In this document: in pieces, positions 1 to 7,337 of the stretch | Layout: each line of letters begins with the position of its first letter | Numbering within the stretch: position 1 is the stretch's first letter | Assembly (NCBI RefSeq): GCF_011758745.1 | Contig: NZ_JAANOV010000001.1 | Span: forward strand, 5,456,001 to 5,520,000 | Source: Amycolatopsis granulosa | Lineage (GTDB): Bacteria; Actinomycetota; Actinomycetes; Mycobacteriales; Pseudonocardiaceae | Direction of reading: 5' to 3' | DNA length: 64,000 bases | Position numbers and translations under genes: made by a program | Notes under the pieces: generated by a model | What the model was told of the DNA's origin: nothing | Seen by the model: only the letters and a program-made list of their open reading frames with translations | Databases searched by the model: none

Positions 1-2281
1 CGGCGGGCTCGGTGCCGGACACCACGACGGTGGCGGCCGCCGGCTGGTGCCCGTCCAGGTGCGCGGTCACCGTGACCTCCCCGGTCGGCAGGCCGGTGAG
101 CTGGAACGTGCCGTCGGCGAGGGTGAGCGTCCGGCCGAGCACCTCCCCGTCACCGCCGGTGGCCACCACGGCGGTGTCCCCGGCGCCGGCGCCGCCGGGG
201 GAGAGCCGCACGATGCCGGTGACCGTGCCGCCACCGGCGACCACGAAGTCACGCACCGCGCCCGACCCGGTCACGGTCACGGCGGCCGCCTCCGGCCGGA
301 ACCCGGGTGCGGTCACGATCAGGGTGTAGGTGCCCGGCCGCAGCCCGGACACCGCGTAGCCGCCGTCGGCGCCGGCCCGGGTGCGTCCCGCCTGCCTGCC
401 GTCCGGGCCCGTCACCGTCACCACCCCGCCGCCCGGCGCGCTGCCGCCGGCGGTGCGCAGGCGGCCGGTGATCCGGCCCGGCCCGGCCGCCCCGGTTTCG
501 TGGCCGGTCACGTCGACGACCTCCCCCGCGGCGGCGGCCAGCTCGGACCCGGCGGTCTCGTGCGGCTGCCCCGGCGCGGCCTTCCGTGACCGCCCGGTGA
601 ACCAGGACGCGAGCGCGGCCACCACCGACGCGATGATCGCGAACCAGAACGCCGCGGTCAGGCCGTCGGAGAACGGGCCGGAGATCAGCTGCGGGAAGAA
701 GCTGCGCCCGGTGAGGTATGCGGCCTGGTCGGGCGGCAGGGTGGGCAGCACACCGCCGAGGAGCTGTTCGATCGGGTTGTAGCCGAGGAAGGCGGCGAAC
801 AGCACGCCGACCGGCGGCAGCACCGCGATCTGGTTCGCGGCCGCGGTGGGCACGCCGTGCGCGGTCAGGCCCTGCGCCATCGCCGAGGGCAGGTGGTCGG
901 CGAGCCCGGCGATCATCAGGCTGAAGAAGAAGCCGATCGACAGCACCATCGCCGAGTTCTGGAACGTGGCGGTCATGCCGGCGCCGGCGCCGCGCGCGTT
1001 GTTCGGCAGGCTGTTCATCACCTCGGCCCGGTTGGGTGAGGTGAACAGGCCCATGCCGAGCCCGTTGAGCAGCAGGATCGCGGCGAAACCCCAGTAGTTG
1101 AAGTTCACCGGCAGGACCTCGAGCAGGATGAAGCTGACCGCCGTGAGGAGCATGCCGCCGGTGGACAGCAGCCGCCCGCCGATGCGGTCGGAGACGATGC
1201 CGGACACCGGCGCGGCGATCAGGAAGCCGATCGTCAGCGGCAGCATGTAGATGCCCGCCCACAACGGGGTCTGCTCGAAGCTGTACCCGTGCTGCGGCAG
1301 CCAGATGCCCTGCAGCCAGATGATCAGCACGAACTGCAGGCCACCGCGGCCGAGCGAGGCGAGCAGGTTCGCCAGGTTGCCGAAGGTGAACGCGCGGATC
1401 TTGAACAGCCCCAGGTTGAACAGCGGGTTCGCGACCCGCGTCTCGATGAGGCAGAAGATCACCAGCACCACGACGCCGCCGATGAGGCAGGACAGCACGA
1501 ACGGGCTCGTCCAGCCCATGGTGTGCCCGCCGTAGGGCTGGATGCCGTAGGTGATGCCGACGAGCACGGCGATGAGGCCGACCGCGAAGGTCAGGTTCCC
1601 CCACCAGTCCATCCGGGCGCGGTGCCGCTCGCTGGTGTCCTTCAGCTTCAGGTAGGCCCAGATGGTGCCGAACACGCCGAACGGCACGGACACGAGGAAG
1701 ACCAGCCGCCACTCGACCGGGCCGAGCAGCCCGCCGATCACCAGGCCGAGGAACGAGCCCGCGATGGCGGCGACGCCGTTGATGCCCAGCGCCATGCCGC
1801 GCTGGTGCTTGGGGAAGGCGTCGGTGAGGATCGCGCTGGAGTTCGCCATCAGGAACGCGCCCCCGATGCCCTGCACGATCCGCCAGGCGATCATCCAGAT
1901 CGCCGCGGCGCCCCCGCTCATCCAGGTGACCGCCAGGAAGATCGACGACACCGCGAACACGGCGAAGCCCAGGTTGTACATCCGGACCCGGCCGTACATG
2001 TCGCCCAGGCGCCCGAACCCGACCACCAGCACCGCGGTGACGACGAGGAAGCCCATCATCATCCACAGCAGGTAGCTGGTGTTCGACGGTTCGAGCGGGT
2101 TGATGTCGATGCCGCGGAAGATGTCGGGCAGGGCGATCAGCACGATCGAGGAGTTGATCGTGGCCATCAGCATGCCCAGCGTGGTGTTGGACAGCGCGAT
2201 CCACTTGTAGTGCGGACCGAGCGCCGGGGGCCGGTGCCGGGGGGTACCCGCTTGCGTCTGCGGGGCAGACTGCACTTCCAT
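1..2281 (-). CDS. DHA2-type MFS drug exporter with C-terminal Ig-like repeats (3' end off window)
   Basis: Inner-membrane proton-driven exporter of the 14-helix DHA2 (EmrB/QacA-like) group; the substrate is unknown. At least 760 codons are present with no stop, so the gene continues past the left edge. The start is the ATG at 2281-2279. Residues ~25-560 are a string of hydrophobic helices with the MFS loop GFGRLGDMYGR after the second helix. After residue ~595 the protein changes to Gly/Thr/Val-rich sequence holding two repeats with motifs GGYAVSGLRPGTYTL and GTFQLTGLPTGEVTV, typical of the carboxypeptidase-regulatory/Cna-B-like beta-sandwich. Such tails are usually extracellular, but after an even number of helices this one would be cytoplasmic. 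A palindrome just upstream suggests local regulation. The long reading frame at 249-2480 on the same strand is out of frame with this one and is not the gene. Confidence 0.88.
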   Translation of the reverse strand, partial: MEVQSAPQTQAGTPRHRPPALGPHYKWIALSNTTLGMLMATINSSIVLIALPDIFRGIDINPLEPSNTSYLLWMMMGFLVVTAVLVVGFGRLGDMYGRVRMYNLGFAVFAVSSIFLAVTWMSGGAAAIWMIAWRIVQGIGGAFLMANSSAILTDAFPKHQRGMALGINGVAAIAGSFLGLVIGGLLGPVEWRLVFLVSVPFGVFGTIWAYLKLKDTSERHRARMDWWGNLTFAVGLIAVLVGITYGIQPYGGHTMGWTSPFVLSCLIGGVVVLVIFCLIETRVANPLFNLGLFKIRAFTFGNLANLLASLGRGGLQFVLIIWLQGIWLPQHGYSFEQTPLWAGIYMLPLTIGFLIAAPVSGIVSDRIGGRLLSTGGMLLTAVSFILLEVLPVNFNYWGFAAILLLNGLGMGLFTSPNRAEVMNSLPNNARGAGAGMTATFQNSAMVLSIGFFFSLMIAGLADHLPSAMAQGLTAHGVPTAAANQIAVLPPVGVLFAAFLGYNPIEQLLGGVLPTLPPDQAAYLTGRSFFPQLISGPFSDGLTAAFWFAIIASVVAALASWFTGRSRKAAPGQPHETAGSELAAAAGEVVDVTGHETGAAGPGRITGRLRTAGGSAPGGGVVTVTGPDGRQAGRTRAGADGGYAVSGLRPGTYTLIVTAPGFRPEAAAVTVTGSGAVRDFVVAGGGTVTGIVRLSPGGAGAGDTAVVATGGDGEVLGRTLTLADGTFQLTGLPTGEVTVTAHLDGHQPAAATVVVSGTEPA

Positions 2282-2324
2282 CACTCCAACCAGGGGAAGT
2301 CCGTCGCCAGTGACCGATCCGGAA

Positions 2325-2346
2325 AGTTAGTTGACCTATGCTAACT
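2325..2346. promoter_or_regulatory. Inverted repeat, candidate operator upstream of the MFS exporter
   Basis: AGTTAG and CTAACT arms of 6 bases are separated by 10 bases, about 45 bases upstream of the MFS start. It sits in the 269-base gap between the exporter and the DinB-like gene, in a locally AT-rich patch where a promoter is expected. The geometry suits a TetR, MarR or PadR dimer. No such regulator lies on the right side, so its gene may be beyond the left edge. Confidence 0.4.
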
Positions 2347-2550
2347 GATTTTCCGCGGATCGAGTGAGAGCGCGCGCGGAGTTCGGTCCCGTGATCCCGG
2401 TCGCATCGCGCGGATGGCACTGGCGCAATCCGGAAAAATCTGGCGCAACCGGCGAACACGCCGCCAGAACCGGCCAACACGCCGCCGCAGCCGTTCGCGC
2501 GCGGGGGTGGCGTGTTTGCCTGTCCGGCGGGGGCGCCGGGTGGGTGGGGC

Positions 2551-3027
2551 TCAGGAGCGGGTGCGGGCGAGCAGGATGTCCCGGGTCAGTTCGAGCTGCC
2601 CGTGGTGCTGGGCGAGTTCCTCGAGGACGTGCGCCAGGGCGGCGCCCTGCCGCTGCCCGATCGGGGTGCCGGCGTACCGGGCCGGGACGTCGCCGCGCGG
2701 CGGGGCGGCGAAGTCGGCGGCCGCGAGGTCCCGCCGCAGCTGGTCCTTGGCCTGCGCGACCCGGTCGAGCAGGGGCGCGACCGGTCCCGAGGAGGTGAAC
2801 TCGGCCTCGCGATCCCGGTCCACGGTGCGTCCCGCGGCGACGTGACCGGCCCAGGCGGCCATCACCCCGAGGCAGTGGGTGACGATCGCGTACGGCGAGT
2901 TGGCGCCGGGCAGGTCCGGCCGGGTGTTGGCGAGCTCGTCGCCGAGCGCGGCGAGGATCGCCGTCATGCCGTCGAGCGCGCGGTCGGTGAAGTACAGGAA
3001 GGTCTCCTCGTCCAGCATGATCGTCAT
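2551..3027 (-). CDS. DinB/DUF664-family protein
   Basis: A 158-residue protein of the DinB-like four-helix-bundle superfamily, which in actinobacteria includes mycothiol-dependent transferases and metal-binding hydrolases; the substrate cannot be told. The family signs are an early His in IVTHCLGVMAAW and a late helix with ELAQHHGQLELTRD, together giving the usual His metal triad. The length matches the family. It begins at the ATG at 3027 and diverges from the isocitrate lyase-like gene across an 83-base gap. No signal peptide or membrane segment is seen. Confidence 0.75.
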   Translation of the reverse strand: MTIMLDEETFLYFTDRALDGMTAILAALGDELANTRPDLPGANSPYAIVTHCLGVMAAWAGHVAAGRTVDRDREAEFTSSGPVAPLLDRVAQAKDQLRRDLAAADFAAPPRGDVPARYAGTPIGQRQGAALAHVLEELAQHHGQLELTRDILLARTRS

Positions 3028-3110
3028 TGTCCGGGAAGCGCCGCGCGCACGGCGACCGGAGGCGGACCGTGTCGGCCGCCGCCGACGGGTTCCGGCGCTA
3101 CCGTCCGGAC

Positions 3111-3917
3111 ATGAGCTTCGCCGCCCTGCACCGCACCGGAAACCCCCTGCTGCTGCCCAATGCCTGGGACCACGCCTCCGCCGCCGTCCTGGTCACCGAC
3201 GGGTACCCGGCCATCGGCACCACCAGTCTGGGGGTTGCGGCCGCGGCCGGTCTTCCCGACGGAACCGGGGCGACCCGCGCCGGGACGATCACGCTGGCCC
3301 GGCGCCTGACGCGACTGCCGTGCCTCGTCAGCGTCGACATCGAGGGCGGGTTCTCGGCGGACCCCGCCGAGGTCGCGGCGCTCGGCGCCGAACTGGCGGC
3401 GCTCGGCGCCGCCGGGGTGAACATCGAGGACGGCCGGGACAACGGCCGCCTCGCCGATCCCATCCACCAGCAGGAGCTGATCGCCGCGCTCAAGGCCGCG
3501 GCGCCCGGCCTGTTCGTCAACGCCCGCACCGACACGCACTGGCTCGGCACCGGGGAGGACCCCATCCCGCGCGTGCGGGCCTACCAGGAGGCCGGCGCGG
3601 ACGGGGTGTTCGTGCCGGGCCTGACCACGGAGGCCGAGATCGCCGCCGTGGTCGGCGCGGTGGAGGTCCCGGTGAACATCCTCTTCACCGCGGGCGGTCC
3701 GGGCATCGAGCGGCTCCGGCGCCTCGGCGTGCGCCGGGTCAGCCTCGGTTCCCTGCTGTTCCGGGCGGCCTTGGCGGCGGTGCGCCGGACCGCCCGCGCG
3801 GTGGCGGACGGCACCGGGATCCCGCCCGTGCCGTCCTACGCCGAGGTGCAGGCCCTCAGCTCGCCCGGAACAGCCGCCGCACCACCACGGCCAGGATCAG
3901 CAGCAGGGCCGCGGTGA
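3111..3917 (+). CDS. Isocitrate lyase/PEP mutase-family protein
   Basis: A 268-residue cytosolic TIM-barrel enzyme of the ICL/PEPM superfamily, which makes or breaks C-C or P-C bonds alpha to a carboxylate. The N-terminus LLLPNAWDHASAAVL and the segments SVDIEGGFS, GVNIEDG and FVNARTDTHW match the PEP phosphonomutase-like branch; the metal-binding Asp/Glu are in DIEGG and NIEDG. The catalytic KKCGH-type loop of true isocitrate lyases is absent, so glyoxylate-cycle function is unlikely. I chose the ATG at 3111; an in-frame start at 3027 would add 28 unrelated residues. The last 62 bases overlap the convergent MFS gene. Confidence 0.8.
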   Translation: MSFAALHRTGNPLLLPNAWDHASAAVLVTDGYPAIGTTSLGVAAAAGLPDGTGATRAGTITLARRLTRLPCLVSVDIEGGFSADPAEVAALGAELAALGAAGVNIEDGRDNGRLADPIHQQELIAALKAAAPGLFVNARTDTHWLGTGEDPIPRVRAYQEAGADGVFVPGLTTEAEIAAVVGAVEVPVNILFTAGGPGIERLRRLGVRRVSLGSLLFRAALAAVRRTARAVADGTGIPPVPSYAEVQALSSPGTAAAPPRPGSAAGPR

Positions 3918-5094
3918 ACCCGAGCAGCGCCACCCGCAGGTCGAGGATCTGCGTGGCCACGCCGAGCGCGAGGACCGGCACCGCGAGCCCGGCGTAGGCG
4001 GCGAGGAACAGCCCCGCCAGGGCCTCACCGCGGCTCTCCCGCGAGGCCACGCCGAGCACCACTCCGACACTGCCCTTGAAGCCCGCGCCCGCCCCGGCCC
4101 CGGCGAGCACCGCGCCGACCAGGAACAGCGCGAGGCTCGGCAGCCAGACCGCCACCGTCACCAGCACCAGCCCCACCGTCAGCAGGGTGAGCCCGATGGC
4201 GAGCAGCCGGCGCAGCGCCGTGCGCGCCAGCACGATCTGCGCCACCGCGGCGGCGCCGAACACGGCGAACACGCTCACCCCGGCCAGGGCGTGCGAGTGC
4301 TGGTGCAGGGTGTTCGCCAGGAACCCGGGTGCGAGCGAGGTGAACAACCCGAAGACCGCGAACTCCGCGAGCGCGGCCGCCCCCGCCGCCAGGTAGCGCG
4401 CCCGCGCGTGCGGCGGCACGGACACGCGCTGCGGGCGGTAGCGCACCCGGGTGGCGGTGACCGTTTCCGGGGACAGCGCCACCGCGAGCGCGCCGAGCAG
4501 CATCAGCACCTGGAACACCAGGTAGGGCACGTGCAGCGGGTCCGGGACGTATTCGGCCAGCAGCCCGGCCACGAGTGGCCCGAGTCCGATGCCGCCGAGG
4601 TTGGCGGCCGTCGCGACCACGTCGGCCCGGGTGCGGGAGGCGCTCGGCCGCGCGGCGAGGTGCAGCTCGGTCAGGTGCGCGGTGGCGGTGGCGGTGAGCA
4701 TGCCGATGCTGATGCCGGACAGCACCCGCGCCGCGAGCAGCGCGGGCACCGACGTCCAGATCAGGAACACCACCCCGGCCGCCACGTTGATCAGCACCGC
4801 GGGCACCAGCACCCGGCGGCGGCCCACCCAGTCGGACACGTGCCCGGCCAGGAACAGGCTCGCGATCACGCCGAACGCGTAGGCGGCGAACACGAGGGTG
4901 ACCGTGAACGGGCCGAAGTGATCTTTCTCCTGGTAGAGCACGTACAGCGGGGCCGGGGCGGCGGAAAACCCCATGGTCACGGCGAAGGTGTAGGCGACGA
5001 ACCAGAATCCGGCGCCGTGCCGGCGGGTCGCAGCGGAGCGAGCGGACTGAGTGGTCACGATCCGAGGATGCGCCGCCCAGGCGATCGCGTCCAA
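3856..5094 (-). CDS. MFS transporter, divergent from a LysR regulator
   Basis: A 12-helix major facilitator of 412 residues in the cytoplasmic membrane, probably an exporter; substrate unknown. The second-helix loop GHVSDWVGRRRVL is the MFS signature, and hydrophobic helices continue to the C-terminal LLLILAVVVRRLF. The ATG at 5094 adds 12 residues; a GTG at 5058 (VTTQSARS) is a plausible alternative and would leave a longer promoter gap. It is transcribed away from the LysR gene at 5137, the usual arrangement in which the regulator controls the neighbour. Its 3' end overlaps the preceding convergent gene by 62 bases. Confidence 0.82.
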   Translation of the reverse strand: MDAIAWAAHPRIVTTQSARSAATRRHGAGFWFVAYTFAVTMGFSAAPAPLYVLYQEKDHFGPFTVTLVFAAYAFGVIASLFLAGHVSDWVGRRRVLVPAVLINVAAGVVFLIWTSVPALLAARVLSGISIGMLTATATAHLTELHLAARPSASRTRADVVATAANLGGIGLGPLVAGLLAEYVPDPLHVPYLVFQVLMLLGALAVALSPETVTATRVRYRPQRVSVPPHARARYLAAGAAALAEFAVFGLFTSLAPGFLANTLHQHSHALAGVSVFAVFGAAAVAQIVLARTALRRLLAIGLTLLTVGLVLVTVAVWLPSLALFLVGAVLAGAGAGAGFKGSVGVVLGVASRESRGEALAGLFLAAYAGLAVPVLALGVATQILDLRVALLGFTAALLLILAVVVRRLFRAS

Positions 5095-5115
5095 CGAATG
5101 TTTTCGCTCGTAGCC

Positions 5116-5130
5116 ATCTCGGTGTTAGAT
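5116..5130. promoter_or_regulatory. LysR-type box between the MFS and LysR genes
   Basis: The 15-base sequence ATCTCGGTGTTAGAT is a T-N11-A motif with ATCT/AGAT arms, the classical LysR-type binding form. It lies in the short divergent interval and covers the more upstream candidate start codons of the LysR gene, so a regulator starting at 5137 and controlling both promoters is the simplest reading. Confidence 0.5.
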
Positions 5131-5136
5131 AGCTGG

Positions 5137-6021
5137 GTGGAACTGCGACAGCTGGCGTACTTCGTCGCGGTCGCCGAGGAGCTGAGCTTCACGCGCGCGG
5201 CGCGGCGGCTGCGGGTGGTGCAGTCGGCGGTGTCGACCGCCGTCCGCGCCCTGGAGCGCGAAATCGGTGCCGCGTTGTTCGACCGGGACAGCCGGCGCGT
5301 CGCCCTGACGGCCGCGGGGGCGGCGATGCTGCCGGAGGCGCGCGCCGCCCTCGCCGCGGCGCGCGCGGCGGCGCAGGCCGCCGCCGGAGCCGGCGGTGAG
5401 GTCCGGGGCGTGGTCACGATGGGCACGATCCTGTCGACCGGCCGGGTGGACGTGCCCCGCCTGCTCGGCCGGTTCTCGCGCCGCCACCCGCGGGCCGCGG
5501 TGCGGTTGCAGTACTCGCCGTCCGGCTCCGCCGGGCACGTCCGTGCGGTGCTGGACGGCAGCATGGACCTGGCGCTGGCGTCCCTGCCGGGCCGGGTGCC
5601 CGCCGGTCTGGCGCAGGAGGTCGTCGCGGAGGAGAGCCTCGTGCTGCTGGCTGCGCCGGACCACCCGGTGGCGGGGCGGGCGGCGGTGCCGCTCGCCGAT
5701 CTCGCCGATGAGTCCTTTGTGGACTTCCCGGTGGGCTGGGGGAACCGGACGGTCGTGGACCGCGCGTTCACGGAAGCCGGGCTGACCCGGCAGGTGGCGC
5801 TGGAGGTGTCCGACTACGACACGGCCCGGGCCCTCATCGCCCAGGGTCTGGGAGTGGGTTTCGTGCCGGAAGGTGCGGCGGGGCGGATGGCGGAGGTGGT
5901 GGCGGTGGCGCCGGCCGAACCCCTGCGGTGGTCGGTGTCGGTGGTGCACTCGGCGGTCCGGCCGCTGTCGCCCGCGGCGGCGGCCCTGCTGCGGGAGGTC
6001 CACGCCGAGCTGGAGCCCTGA
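5137..6021 (+). CDS. LysR-family transcriptional regulator
   Basis: A 294-residue LysR-type regulator. The winged HTH is at residues 1-60 (VELRQLAYFVAVAEELSFTR, then SAVSTAVRALEREIGAALFDR), and the rest is the two-lobed inducer-binding domain, with LVLLAAPDHPVA and ALIAQGLGVGFVPEG typical of it. I start at the GTG at 5137 because VELRQL is the usual family N-terminus. Upstream in-frame starts at 5098 and 5122 would add up to 13 residues, include a rare TTA leucine codon and run across the LysR box. It likely controls the divergent MFS gene. Confidence 0.88.
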   Translation: MELRQLAYFVAVAEELSFTRAARRLRVVQSAVSTAVRALEREIGAALFDRDSRRVALTAAGAAMLPEARAALAAARAAAQAAAGAGGEVRGVVTMGTILSTGRVDVPRLLGRFSRRHPRAAVRLQYSPSGSAGHVRAVLDGSMDLALASLPGRVPAGLAQEVVAEESLVLLAAPDHPVAGRAAVPLADLADESFVDFPVGWGNRTVVDRAFTEAGLTRQVALEVSDYDTARALIAQGLGVGFVPEGAAGRMAEVVAVAPAEPLRWSVSVVHSAVRPLSPAAAALLREVHAELEP

Positions 6022-6063
6022 GCCATGTTCCGCGACGGCGTGGCCGGGGCGCCGTGTTCCGGT

Positions 6064-6450
6064 CTAGTGCGCGGCTTCCAGGTTGCCGGCCATCGCGGCC
6101 AGCGTGCGGACGGTGTCGGCGTACTGCTGGTCCGTCAGCCCCTCGAGCGTGCGGGCACGGAAGCGCTGCACGTGCTCGGCGATCTCGGTGTGCGCGGCGC
6201 GGCCGGCTGCGGTCAGCGCGCCGTCCGGCGTGGTCCAGCCCCGGGCAACCAGGTCGGCGCGGGCTTGCCCGGCGCCTTCGAACACCTCCAGCACGTCGGC
6301 GCCGTAGCGCGGGGCGTTCAGCGCCTGCCAGTGCCGCCGGGTCAGGCCGTGGCCGGCGAGCAGCTCGTCGAGGCCGGTCTCCAGCAGGGTGTGCAGGCGC
6401 CGGAGCCAGAATCCGATCGGACGGTCGAGAGGGTCCACCACAACTCCCAT
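6064..6450 (-). CDS. MarR-family winged-helix regulator
   Basis: A 128-residue protein resembling short MarR-type winged-helix regulators: helical N-terminus RPIGFWLRRLHTLLETGLDELLAGHGLTRRHWQAL, a recognition region around DVLEVFEGAGQARADLVARGW and the wing TTPDGALTAAGRAAHTEI. It reads divergently from a second MarR gene at 6483, and a perfect palindrome covers its own start codon, which suggests autorepression. The ligand is unknown. The family call rests on overall pattern and context. Confidence 0.72.
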   Translation of the reverse strand: MGVVVDPLDRPIGFWLRRLHTLLETGLDELLAGHGLTRRHWQALNAPRYGADVLEVFEGAGQARADLVARGWTTPDGALTAAGRAAHTEIAEHVQRFRARTLEGLTDQQYADTVRTLAAMAGNLEAAH

Positions 6451-6463
6451 GTAAAGTTACATG
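6448..6463. promoter_or_regulatory. 16-base perfect palindrome, MarR operator candidate
   Basis: CATGTAAAGTTACATG has 7-base arms around a 2-base centre. It includes the ATG of the leftward MarR gene and ends 20 bases before the ATG of the rightward one. Length and symmetry are typical of MarR operators. Binding would block translation-start and promoter regions of the leftward gene directly. Confidence 0.6.
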
Positions 6464-6482
6464 TACTTGTCGTTGACCATAG

Positions 6483-6947
6483 ATGAGGGCGGACATGGAC
6501 CGCAACAGCGAATCGATCGCCCGGGCACTCGCTGCCCTGCGCCGCGCGCAGTCGCGCCGCGCACTGAGCCGGCTGGCGCGCGAACGGGGCCGCCGCGGCC
6601 CGGTACCGGACGCGGTGTACGAGTTGCTGGACGTGGTCGCGGCGGCCGGGCGGCCGCCGACCGTCACCGAGGTGGCGGCGGCGCTGGGCACCGACCAGCC
6701 CCGCGCGAGCCGCCTGACCGCGCAGGCCCTGGACGCGGGACTGGTGCACCGGCGCGCCGATCAGATGGACGGGCGCCGCTCACTGCTGGAACCCACCGCC
6801 GAGGGCAGGCGGGCTCTGGCGGAGATCCAGGGGTTCCGGGCCCGGGTGGTGGCCGAGGTGACGGCCGGGTGGGACCCCGCGGACCGCGCGGCACTGGCGG
6901 AGCTGCTCGCCCGGTTCACCGAGGACTTCACCGCACTGGTGCGCTGA
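6483..6947 (+). CDS. MarR-family transcriptional regulator
   Basis: A 154-residue MarR regulator. The helix-turn-helix PPTVTEVAAALGTDQPRASRLTAQALDAGLV (residues ~60-90) is followed by the wing RRADQMDGRRSLLEPTAEGRRAL, in which the Asp-Gly-Arg-Arg turn is diagnostic. The N- and C-terminal helices form the dimer interface. An in-frame ATG at 6495 is also possible. It diverges from another MarR gene across a palindrome, and no obvious structural gene accompanies the pair on either side, so the regulated target may be the regulators themselves or be elsewhere. Confidence 0.87.
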   Translation: MRADMDRNSESIARALAALRRAQSRRALSRLARERGRRGPVPDAVYELLDVVAAAGRPPTVTEVAAALGTDQPRASRLTAQALDAGLVHRRADQMDGRRSLLEPTAEGRRALAEIQGFRARVVAEVTAGWDPADRAALAELLARFTEDFTALVR

Positions 6948-6956
6948 CCGCGCCGG

Positions 6957-7232
6957 TCAGGCGGCGCGCGCGTGCCGCGCCCGGAGCGCGCGGAGCCCGG
7001 CCTCGGTGGCCACGACGGGCACGTCCCCGGCGCCGGAGCCGTGGGTGGCGTCGATCAGGCCGCGCCAGGTGAGCCGGTCGAGCGCCTCGCACTCCCACGG
7101 TGGCACCCGGCCCGCGGCGGCGCCGTCCGCGTCCGCCCACATGTAGCAGGTGGGGGCACCCCACAGTCCGTTGTGGAACAGGATGAGCCCGGCGGCCACG
7201 TCCGCCAGTGCCTGTCGGTCTTGCGCGGTCAT
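6957..7232 (-). CDS. Hypothetical protein, 91 residues
   Basis: A small soluble protein starting MTAQDRQALADVAAGLILFHNGLW; I do not recognise a family. It has an N-terminal helix, a Trp-rich stretch (CYMWADADGAAAG, PPWECEALDRLTWRGLID) and a C-terminal segment VVATEAGLRALRARHARAA that resembles the wing and final helix of winged-helix proteins. I chose the internal ATG at 7232; the reading frame is open to 7325 but the added residues are low-quality. It ends 9 bases from the convergent MarR gene. Function unknown. Confidence 0.6.
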   Translation of the reverse strand: MTAQDRQALADVAAGLILFHNGLWGAPTCYMWADADGAAAGRVPPWECEALDRLTWRGLIDATHGSGAGDVPVVATEAGLRALRARHARAA

Positions 7233-7315
7233 ACCACCCAGGGTGCCCGGGGGCGGGGCGGGCACACCTCCGCCGAAACACCGAGACGGGTACGTAAGTC
7301 CGCCCCGCCGCGTGA

Positions 7316-7331
7316 CCCGGCACACGCCGGG
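7316..7331 (-). terminator. Hairpin downstream of the NDH-2-like gene
   Basis: CCCGGC-ACAC-GCCGGG is a perfect 6-base stem with a 4-base loop, 6 bases past the stop codon of the leftward oxidoreductase gene. No T-run follows, as is common in actinobacteria. Confidence 0.45.
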
Positions 7332-7337
7332 CGCGGC

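Noticed and set aside
249-2480. Long leftward open frame of 743 codons
   Set aside because: It is out of frame with the true MFS gene (start 2281, off the left edge) and its translation is Arg/Pro/His-rich without helices, a GC-rich shadow.
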